Shown here piece by piece: positions 1 to 5,144 of a stretch of 5,965 nucleotides of DNA. This DNA comes from CAZTXD01 sp964617995. GTDB lineage: Bacteria; Actinomycetota; Acidimicrobiia; Spongiisociales; ZC4RG35. Every line of letters starts with the position of its first letter. Within the stretch, counting starts at the first letter, position 1. The notes beneath the pieces were generated by a model. That model had not been told where the DNA came from. It saw only the letters and a list, made by a program, of their open reading frames with translations, and ran no database searches. The stretch lies in NCBI GenBank assembly GCA_964617995.1, contig CAZTXD010000182.1:1-5965 (forward strand). Direction: 5' to 3'. The translations under genes and the position numbers were made by a program.

Positions 1-3
1 ACC

Positions 4-61
4 CCCCACCATTTCGCGACAGCCCCATAGCGCGCATTTGATGCGCGAAAACGGGGTGGGG
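4..61. repeat. Nested inverted repeat just after the thioredoxin-TPR gene
   Basis: Bases 31-37 (CGCGCAT) and 41-47 (ATGCGCG) form a perfect 7-bp hairpin with a 3-base loop. An outer set also pairs: 12-18 (TTTCGCG) with 44-50, and 4-10 (CCCCACC) with 55-61. The outer arm reuses bases 44-47, so the small hairpin and the full long stem are mutually exclusive. It begins 6 bases after the stop codon of the minus-strand gene and could end or stabilise its transcript. No T-run is visible on either side, so a classical intrinsic terminator is not supported, and the left flank is cut by the window edge. Confidence 0.5.
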
Positions 62-67
62 CTTCCC

Positions 68-898
68 TCAGAAGAGGGCGTTGGCCAAGCGCCGGCGATA
101 GGTGGCCACGAGCTCCTGGTCGTCGGCGATGTCGAACAGGTCCAGCATCGTGAGACGGGCCTGATCGGACAGGTCGGGACTCTCCTCTACGACCTGCTGG
201 AGCTGATCGAACGCCTCGGTGTGTGCGCCGGCGGCGGCCAGTGCCCGTCCCAGGTCGAGGCGGGCCTGCCAGTCGTCGGGACGGTAGGCCACCCGGTCCC
301 TCAGATTCGCAACGTCGAGCCCCCCATCGAGTATGCGGGCACGAGCCAGAAGGCTCCTCACCTCATCGGTCTGCGGCAGGGATGCGAGCAATTCGAGCGC
401 CTCGGTGGCGTCGCCCCTGTCGAGGACGATCGTCGCCAGGCCGGTGCCGGCCTGGAGGTGGGAAGGATCGGAGGTGAGCGCTTCCCGGAACCCGGGCTCG
501 GCGGCTTCGGTGTCGCCGGACTCCCAGGCGACGGTGGCTGCGGCGGCCAGCTCGTCGGCCCGGCTCGGTATCAGCTCCCGCAGCCACTGGCGGACCGAGG
601 CTTCCGGCAGGGCTCCCGTGAACCGGGCCACGGGTTGCCCATCCCGGAAGCCGACGACGGTGGGTATGCCCTGGACGCCGTGCTCGGCGGCCAGTTGCTG
701 GTTCTGATCGACGTCCACCTTCGCCAGCTCCCACTCCCCGGCCGCCTCGGCGGCGGCCCGCTCCAAGGTCGGCCCCAGAACACGGCAGGGTCCGCACCAG
801 GCTGCCCAGAAGTCGACCACCACGGGCACTTGGTGGGAACGCGCCAGCACCTGGTCGGCGAAGTCGGCGGCGGAGACATTCCGTACGTTGTTGGACAT
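68..898 (-). CDS. Thioredoxin-TPR protein of the YbbN/CnoX (chaperedoxin) type
   Basis: This cytoplasmic protein of 276 residues has an N-terminal thioredoxin fold followed by a helical TPR region. The E. coli relative CnoX (YbbN, about 284 residues) protects proteins from oxidation and hands them to chaperonin. Seen here: VVVDFWAAWCGPC with the redox pair Cys35 and Cys38, the KVDVDQN strand, and the cis-proline loop GIPT (Pro79), so a working disulfide site is likely, unlike the altered motif of E. coli CnoX. Residues from about 113 onward form helical repeats (AWESGDTEAAEPGFREAL, then others at 160-175 and 210-240). The C-terminus ARLTMLDLFDI...YRRRLANALF is typical of YbbN. The ATG at 898 has no clear Shine-Dalgarno. 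The gap of 46 bases from the pcaD remnant shows no convincing promoter or hairpin. A link to aromatic catabolism is not indicated. Confidence 0.9.
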   Translation of the reverse strand: MSNNVRNVSAADFADQVLARSHQVPVVVDFWAAWCGPCRVLGPTLERAAAEAAGEWELAKVDVDQNQQLAAEHGVQGIPTVVGFRDGQPVARFTGALPEASVRQWLRELIPSRADELAAAATVAWESGDTEAAEPGFREALTSDPSHLQAGTGLATIVLDRGDATEALELLASLPQTDEVRSLLARARILDGGLDVANLRDRVAYRPDDWQARLDLGRALAAAGAHTEAFDQLQQVVEESPDLSDQARLTMLDLFDIADDQELVATYRRRLANALF

Positions 899-944
899 GG
901 CGACCGATGCAACAACCGTCAGGGGGCCATGATTCCCGACCGAC

Positions 945-1166
945 CTAGCCGAGGAATGCCTCGAGAAGGGCGGTGACGGCCTCCGGCCGTTCGAGAGCCG
1001 GGAGATGAGCCACCCCGGCCAGGATCTCGAGGCGGCTGGCGGGGATCTCTCGATGGAGACGCTCGGCCTCTGCCGGTGGAGTCGAGGGATCGCTCTCCCC
1101 CCCGTCGGCGGGGCCGCTCTCCTCCCAGGCGACGGTGGTGCCGTCGGCGGAGACGGCCGTCCTCAC
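945..1166 (-). pseudogene. pcaD: Remnant of 3-oxoadipate enol-lactonase with large in-frame internal deletion
   Basis: The frame encodes only 73 residues, against about 250 to 265 for PcaD. Residues 1-22 (VSADGTTVAWEESGPADG region) look like the first strands of an alpha/beta hydrolase. Residues 24-73 look like the extreme C-terminus: ESDPSTPPAEAERL with the probable catalytic Asp27, then GVAHLPALERPE with the probable catalytic His54, then the final helix ALLEAFLG. Everything between is absent, including the oxyanion-hole loop, the GxSxG nucleophile elbow and the cap, so the product should be inactive. Start signals are intact: GTG overlaps the pcaB stop (GTGA), with GGAGG four bases upstream. 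Position after pcaB and the enol-lactonase step missing from the cluster support pcaD over other hydrolases. A real short peptide or an assembly collapse cannot be excluded. Confidence 0.75.
1097..1103 (-). repeat. Seven-G run at the pcaD deletion join
   Basis: On the coding strand this is GAC followed by seven Gs and then AGAGCG, at codons 22-24 of the pcaD remnant. A similar stretch, GGGAGGAGAGCG, lies just upstream at codons 14-17. The join between N-terminal-like and C-terminal-like sequence falls here. A G-run is a plausible site for slippage or short-homology recombination, and also for sequencing or assembly error. Confidence 0.6.
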
Positions 1167-2281
1167 CCGCCCTCCAGCTCCCGGAAGTCCTCCAGCACCC
1201 GGTCGACGACGACCCCTTCGGGAACGTCATCGTCACCCAGGTTGGTGCTCATCCGCTCGCCGTTCACCTCCAGCGTCGTCAGGCAGCGGCCGATCGCCTC
1301 CACCGCCGCCCCGGCTGCCTGGTAGCCGATCGGGACCAGCTCCCACTCCGACTGCCACGTACCCGCCGCTCGTTCCAGCTCATGGGGGGGCGCTCCCGTC
1401 ACCGCCGTCACCGCCGCATGGCAGACGCGGGCTGCCGCCACCGCGCGAACGGCGTCGATCGGGTTCGCCTTGTCCTTCATCGACGACGACCGCCCCGCCC
1501 GCGCCCTCACCTCTCCGATGGCGGGTTGGGAGAGGAGGGCTACATCCACCCCGATCTTCGCCATCGAAGCGGCCACCCTCCCCACCAGGGCCAGCGCCTC
1601 GGTCACGGGCGTGCGGTCGGTGTGCCAGGAGCTGAGCGGCGCTGTCAAACCAAGCAGTGCGGCCAGCCTCTCCGCCAGCTCGGGGCCATGGCCATCGAAG
1701 GAGGCTCCGTCCCCGACCGGCCCTCCGAGCTGCACCGGCAATCCCGGGGCGAGGCGGGCGATCCCCCTCCGGTGGGCGTTCAGCGGCGCCAGCCACAGCG
1801 CTGCTCTCGTGCCGAAGGTGGTGGGAACGGCATCCTGCAGCAGCGTCCGACCCCATGCGGGGGTGCGCCTATGCTCGTCGGCCAGCTCAGCCAGGGTGCG
1901 GGAAACGCCGGCGAGACCCTGCCCGATCAGCTCCAGGCCGGCTCTCATCTGGAGAGCGGTGGCCGTGTCGAGCACGTCCTGGGTGGTGGCTCCGACGTGC
2001 AGCACCCGTACGGCCGAGTCCGACAGCCGGGGACGCAGCCACTCCAGGAGTGCGACGACGGGACTGCCCGCCTCCCAACCCAACCTCAACGTCTCGACCG
2101 GGTCGTCGGGACCCTCCCGGCACGCATCTGCTATCTCGGCGGCCACATCGGGGGGGATCAGCCCCATCTCGGCCCGTGCGGACGCCAGCGCCGACTCGAA
2201 GCGGAGAAAGGCCGACACCCGGGTGCCCGCCGAGAACACCCGGGCCATCTCGATCGTCGTGAACCCGGGATCGGCGACCAT
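1163..2281 (-). CDS. pcaB: 3-carboxy-cis,cis-muconate cycloisomerase, short form
   Basis: The product belongs to the fumarase/aspartase superfamily and would cyclise 3-carboxy-cis,cis-muconate to 4-carboxymuconolactone, between PcaHG and PcaC. Residues 96-107 (HVGATTQDVLDT) match the family's conserved T-Q-D helix, and GGPVGDGASF (186-195) is the mid-chain loop. The superfamily signature appears as SSSMKDKANP (265-274). Ser, Met, Lys and Asn are kept, but Arg264 replaces the usual leading Gly and Lys-Asp replaces the usual Pro-His. The ERAAGTWQSEW segment (303-313) is characteristic of PcaB. At 372 residues it is about 75 shorter than the roughly 450-residue Pseudomonas enzyme and ends soon after MSTNL. 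Shorter PcaB proteins are known, so this may be normal. The ATG lies 9 bases after pcaG with only a weak purine run before it, and the TGA overlaps the next gene's GTG. Confidence 0.9.
   Translation of the reverse strand: MVADPGFTTIEMARVFSAGTRVSAFLRFESALASARAEMGLIPPDVAAEIADACREGPDDPVETLRLGWEAGSPVVALLEWLRPRLSDSAVRVLHVGATTQDVLDTATALQMRAGLELIGQGLAGVSRTLAELADEHRRTPAWGRTLLQDAVPTTFGTRAALWLAPLNAHRRGIARLAPGLPVQLGGPVGDGASFDGHGPELAERLAALLGLTAPLSSWHTDRTPVTEALALVGRVAASMAKIGVDVALLSQPAIGEVRARAGRSSSMKDKANPIDAVRAVAAARVCHAAVTAVTGAPPHELERAAGTWQSEWELVPIGYQAAGAAVEAIGRCLTTLEVNGERMSTNLGDDDVPEGVVVDRVLEDFRELEGG
1171..1175 (-). promoter_or_regulatory. Shine-Dalgarno of the pcaD remnant
   Basis: GGAGG stands four bases before the GTG at 1166, inside the last codons of pcaB. 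Its survival means the 73-residue product may still be translated, and that the damage to pcaD is internal only. Confidence 0.65.
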
Positions 2282-2290
2282 CGGGCTCTC

Positions 2291-2860
2291 TCAGAAGTCG
2301 AAGAAGACGGTCTCGTCGCCCCCTTGGAGGCGGATGTCGAAGCGGTAGCGGGGCGGGTCTGACCCTTCCACCAGGTTCGCCACCAGGGTGGATCGCCGGT
2401 CGCCGGGCACCATGTTCAGGACGAGATCACGCTCGTTGGCCTCAGTCTCATCGGAGAAGTAGAGGCGGGTGAACAGCGGATTGAGCATTCCCCGGGCTTG
2501 CACCACCACCGCCAGGTGCGGCGCCTGGAGCTCACCTTCCGGGTCGGGCACCGGCCCGGGCTTGAGGGTCTTGAACCAGTAGAGCCCCGTCTCGAAGTCG
2601 GTTCCGGCCCTGCCGTAGCCGGTGAAGAGGTCGCTTCCCGACCGGGGCTCGTCGTCGGGATGGCGATAGTGGCCACCCGGATCGGCCTGCCAGACCTCGA
2701 CGAGCGCGTCCTCGACGGTGTCTCCCTCACCGTCGAGGACCTCCCCTTCGATCCGGATGAGCCCATCCTGCCCATCACGAGCCATGATGTTCTCGCCCGG
2801 GACCGCGAGGATCATCGCGAAGAAAGGCCCCACCGTCTGCGATGGTGTCTGGCCGATCAT
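2291..2860 (-). CDS. pcaG: Protocatechuate 3,4-dioxygenase, alpha subunit
   Basis: This is the non-catalytic partner of PcaH. In the known enzyme the alpha-beta pair assembles into a multimer, and the alpha chain contributes to the substrate pocket while its own metal site is vestigial. It has 189 residues, a normal length. It begins with TPSQTVGPFF (5-14), the family's N-terminal signature. A Phe stands at the usual Tyr16 position, a substitution I believe is common. Further on are LVEVWQAD (53-60), APHLAVVVQARG (113-124), TRLYFSDE (131-138), and the C-terminus RFDIRLQGGDETVFFDF, nearly identical to the Pseudomonas chain. The ATG overlaps the pcaH stop (ATGA) and has AGGAGG four bases upstream, so coupled, roughly equal production of the two subunits is expected. 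Nine bases separate its stop from pcaB. Confidence 0.95.
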   Translation of the reverse strand: MIGQTPSQTVGPFFAMILAVPGENIMARDGQDGLIRIEGEVLDGEGDTVEDALVEVWQADPGGHYRHPDDEPRSGSDLFTGYGRAGTDFETGLYWFKTLKPGPVPDPEGELQAPHLAVVVQARGMLNPLFTRLYFSDETEANERDLVLNMVPGDRRSTLVANLVEGSDPPRYRFDIRLQGGDETVFFDF

Positions 2861-3582
2861 TCATCCTCCTCTTCGAACGGCGTTGACGCCGATCCCCTCA
2901 GCACGATATCCCAGCGATACCCCAGCGCCCAATGGTCCTCGGTCACGTCGTGGTCGTAGGCGGCCATGAGGCGGGGACGGGCATGCGTGGGGACCGAGTT
3001 GAACATCGGATCCATCCCCAGGAGCGGATCGTCGGGGAAATACATCTGGGTGACCAGCCGGCTTCCCAGCGACGGCCCCATGAGCGAGAAGTGGATGTGG
3101 GCTGGGCGCCAGGCGTTGGGATGGTTCTTCCACGGGTAGGCACCGGGCTTGATGGTGGTGAAACGGTAGAGGCCCTCCTCGTCGGTGAGGCAGCGCCCCA
3201 CCCCCAGGAAGTTGGGATCGAGGGGGGCATCGAAGTCGGTCTCACGCCAGTGGACGTACCGCCCGGCGGAATTGGCCTGCCAGATCTCCATCAGGGTGGA
3301 GGGCGCCGGCTCACCGTTCTCATCCAGTACCTGTCCGGTGACGATGATCCGCTCCCCGAGGGCGGCTCTCCCGGTGCCGGCATTGGTCGTTAGGTCGGAG
3401 TCCTCATCGCTGACCTCGCTCCACACCGGTCCCGGTCCGGTCGTCTCGGTGAGAGTCTGGATGATCGAGACCATGTCCTGGCTCGGGGCCCGCAGCACCG
3501 TGGCGCGGTAGTCCGGATACGAGAACGGGGGGTGGTCGTCGTAGGGGCGGGGGCCGTACCTTCTCAACTTCTGATCAGTCAT
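2857..3582 (-). CDS. pcaH: Protocatechuate 3,4-dioxygenase, beta subunit
   Basis: This is the iron-bearing subunit of the intradiol dioxygenase that cleaves protocatechuate to 3-carboxy-cis,cis-muconate. From the chosen start it has 241 residues, a normal length. The four Fe(III) ligands are visible: Tyr109 in AGRYVHW, Tyr149 in GAYPW, and His162 and His164 in RPAHIHFS. The active-site Arg159 starts that last motif. These follow the Pseudomonas spacing (Tyr447, Arg457, His460, His462). The N-terminal YPDYRATVLRAP stretch is also typical of the family. Two ATGs are in frame, at 3588 and 3582. The second has GGGAG six bases upstream, while the first directly abuts it, so 3582 is preferred. The gene overlaps pcaC by 8 bases and its stop overlaps the pcaG start as ATGA. 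Its acidic tail (PFEEEDE) is encoded by bases that also form the pcaG Shine-Dalgarno. Confidence 0.96.
   Translation of the reverse strand: MTDQKLRRYGPRPYDDHPPFSYPDYRATVLRAPSQDMVSIIQTLTETTGPGPVWSEVSDEDSDLTTNAGTGRAALGERIIVTGQVLDENGEPAPSTLMEIWQANSAGRYVHWRETDFDAPLDPNFLGVGRCLTDEEGLYRFTTIKPGAYPWKNHPNAWRPAHIHFSLMGPSLGSRLVTQMYFPDDPLLGMDPMFNSVPTHARPRLMAAYDHDVTEDHWALGYRWDIVLRGSASTPFEEEDE
2865..2870 (-). promoter_or_regulatory. Strong Shine-Dalgarno of pcaG inside the pcaH tail
   Basis: AGGAGG stands four bases before the pcaG ATG at 2860. The same bases encode part of the Glu/Asp-rich end of PcaH, so the acidic tail and the ribosome site share sequence. Confidence 0.85.
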
Positions 3583-3943
3583 GCGCATCTCCCAGTATGT
3601 CCTTGGCGGCCCTGAAAGCAGTATTGGCGGCGGGGACGCCGGCGTAGGCGCCGACGTGCAGCAACACCCCGGCCACCTCCTCCGGGGTGACTCCCGTGCG
3701 GGTCGTGGCCTTCAGATGCAGGCTCAGCTCCTCGGAGCCGAGGGCCGCCAGGATGGCGATCGTCACGAGACTCCTGGTACGCACGTCCAGGGCTTCCCCG
3801 CTCCACACCCCGCCCCAGACCGTCTCGGTGATCCATCGCTGGAAATCGGCGTCGAGGGCCGTCACCGCGGCGGTCGCCCGCTCGACGTGGTCGTCGCCCA
3901 GCACCCGCCTCCGCATGGCCATTCCCTGTTCGTATCGTTCCAT
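3575..3943 (-). CDS. pcaC: 4-carboxymuconolactone decarboxylase
   Basis: This small cytoplasmic enzyme decarboxylates 4-carboxymuconolactone to 3-oxoadipate enol-lactone, the step after PcaB and before PcaD. From the chosen ATG it has 122 residues, close to the 120 to 135 of stand-alone PcaC. It shows the family's N-terminal YxxGMxxRRxVLGDxHV pattern, a WGxVW segment, TRSLVTIAILAALG, and LHLKA followed by GVTPEEV and the GVPAAN motif near the C-terminus. An upstream ATG at 3973 would add ten residues and overlap pobA. I prefer 3943 because AAGGG sits 8 bases before it and the protein then begins like other family members. The gap to the pobA stop is 13 bases, and its own stop overlaps the pcaH start. 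It is not fused to an enol-lactonase domain, unlike the PcaL fusion known from Streptomyces and Rhodococcus. Confidence 0.93.
   Translation of the reverse strand: MERYEQGMAMRRRVLGDDHVERATAAVTALDADFQRWITETVWGGVWSGEALDVRTRSLVTIAILAALGSEELSLHLKATTRTGVTPEEVAGVLLHVGAYAGVPAANTAFRAAKDILGDAHD
3589..3593 (-). promoter_or_regulatory. Shine-Dalgarno that decides the pcaH start
   Basis: GGGAG is six bases before the ATG at 3582 and directly abuts the ATG at 3588. The spacing favours 3582 as the start, giving a product that begins MTDQKL. Confidence 0.75.
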
Positions 3944-3951
3944 CACATCAT

Positions 3952-3956
3952 CCCTT
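3952..3956 (-). promoter_or_regulatory. Shine-Dalgarno that decides the pcaC start
   Basis: AAGGG lies eight bases before the ATG at 3943, in the 13-base gap after pobA. It supports the shorter 122-residue PcaC over the 132-residue version starting inside pobA. Confidence 0.65.
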
Positions 3957-5144
3957 TCAGAAGGGGAGCCCAACGTAGTTCTCTGCCATGGCGGTCTGCG
4001 CCGCCGAGGAGGAAGCGAGATAGCTCAGCTCCGTCTCCTGCATCTTCTGGCCGAAGTCGCCGTCGTCGGGGAACCTGTGCATCAGCTTGGTCATCCACCA
4101 CGAGAACCGGACCGCCTTCCACACCCGTGCCAGAGCGGTGTCGGAGTAGGACTCGAGGCCGAAGCTGGAACCGTCGTGGAAATAGGCCGTGAGTGCCTCG
4201 GCGAGGTGATACACGTCGGAGATGGCGAGGTTGAGGCCCTTGGCGCCGGTGGGAGGGACGAGGTGAGCGGCGTCTCCCGCCAGGAAGAGGCGCCCGTACT
4301 GCATTGGCTCGGCGACCATGCTGGCGAGCGGCGTGATCGATTTCTCGATCGAGGGTCCGGTGACGAGCGATTCGGTGGCCTCTGCAGGCAACCTGGCGGT
4401 CAGCTCCTCCCAGAACCGCTCGTCCGGCCAGTCGTCGAGGTCGGTATCGAGAGGGCACTGGAGGTAGTAGCGGCTGAGCCGGGGGTGGCGCATCGAGCAG
4501 AGGGCGAAGCCCCGCTCATGGTTGGCGTATATGAGCTCGTCGTTGATCGGAGGTGTCTCCGACAGGATCCCCAGCCACCCGAACGGGTACAGGTTCTCGT
4601 AGCGGCGTCTGCGCCCCTCGGGGATGTATGAGCTGCATGCTCCATGGGAGCCGTCGCATCCGGCGACGAACAGACACTCCAGACGATGGGAGATGCTGTC
4701 GACCCGATAGGTGACCGAAGGCCGGTCGGTTTCGATGTCGTGGAGGGTTACGTCCTCGGCTTCGAACACCATCACACCGCCGGCAGCGTCGCGGGCGTCG
4801 TAGAGGTCCTTCTGCACCTGGGTCTGTCCGTAGATCATCACCGACCTGCCGGTGAGTGCGTCGAAGTCGACTCGGATGAGACCGCCGCGATACGCCAGGT
4901 TCACGCCATCGTGCCTGAACCCCTCCCGATCCATTCTCGCCCCCAGGCCGTTGTGACGGAGAAGGTCGGCGCTTCCCTGCTCGAGGACGCCTGCCCGAAT
5001 GCGGCCCAGCACGTAATCGCGGCTTCGCAGCTCCAACAGCACGGTCTCGATACCGCGGGAGTCGAGGACGTGAGCGAGCAAGGTGCCGGCCGGTCCGCCC
5101 CCCACGACGACGACCTGGGTGGAGGAGGGAACCTCGTCGGTCAA
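3957..5144 (-). CDS. pobA: 4-hydroxybenzoate 3-monooxygenase (p-hydroxybenzoate hydroxylase)
   Basis: This class A flavoprotein monooxygenase converts 4-hydroxybenzoate, NAD(P)H and O2 to protocatechuate, the substrate of the PcaHG encoded downstream. It has 395 residues; the Pseudomonas enzyme has 394. Visible in order: FAD-binding GGGPAG (15-20), the DYVLGRIRAG loop (43-52), CDGSHG (163-168), the GDAAH FAD motif (290-294), VPPTGAKGLNLA (296-307) and ENYVGLP near the end. Substrate-site residues of the Pseudomonas enzyme are kept with a constant offset of five: Tyr206, Ser217, Arg219, Tyr227, Pro298 and Tyr390. Several NADPH-contacting positions are changed (see findings). The start is TTG, overlapping the boxB stop as TTGA. 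No good Shine-Dalgarno is visible, so translation is probably coupled to boxB. No ATG lies before the FAD motif, and the GTG inside it is too late. Confidence 0.95.
   Translation of the reverse strand: MTDEVPSSTQVVVVGGGPAGTLLAHVLDSRGIETVLLELRSRDYVLGRIRAGVLEQGSADLLRHNGLGARMDREGFRHDGVNLAYRGGLIRVDFDALTGRSVMIYGQTQVQKDLYDARDAAGGVMVFEAEDVTLHDIETDRPSVTYRVDSISHRLECLFVAGCDGSHGACSSYIPEGRRRRYENLYPFGWLGILSETPPINDELIYANHERGFALCSMRHPRLSRYYLQCPLDTDLDDWPDERFWEELTARLPAEATESLVTGPSIEKSITPLASMVAEPMQYGRLFLAGDAAHLVPPTGAKGLNLAISDVYHLAEALTAYFHDGSSFGLESYSDTALARVWKAVRFSWWMTKLMHRFPDDGDFGQKMQETELSYLASSSAAQTAMAENYVGLPF

Noticed and set aside
899..944. A promoter for the thioredoxin-TPR gene in the 46-base gap
   Set aside because: No convincing -10 and -35 pair could be picked out by eye, and the gap contains no hairpin.
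38..976. A 312-codon plus-strand open frame opposite the thioredoxin-TPR gene
   Set aside because: Its product is low-complexity Gly/Pro/Arg-rich with no recognisable motif, and it mirrors a well-supported gene. Long antisense frames are expected at this GC content.
919..1236. A second minus-strand frame over the pcaD remnant, considered as the missing part of pcaD after a frameshift
   Set aside because: The translation is Arg/Gly/Ser-rich with no GxSxG or hydrolase pattern, so the missing core is truly absent from the window and not merely out of frame.
1076..2362. A 428-codon plus-strand open frame opposite pcaB
   Set aside because: It crosses three real minus-strand genes, is rich in Arg, His and Gly, and has no family resemblance. 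It is a shadow of codon bias in pcaB.
3944..3973. The longer 132-residue start for PcaC
   Set aside because: It would begin inside pobA and lacks a ribosome site, while the ATG at 3943 has AAGGG at a good distance and matches the family's N-terminus.
3687..4631. A 314-codon plus-strand open frame opposite pobA and pcaC
   Set aside because: The minus strand here encodes two clearly recognised enzymes with conserved catalytic residues. The plus-strand product shows no motif.
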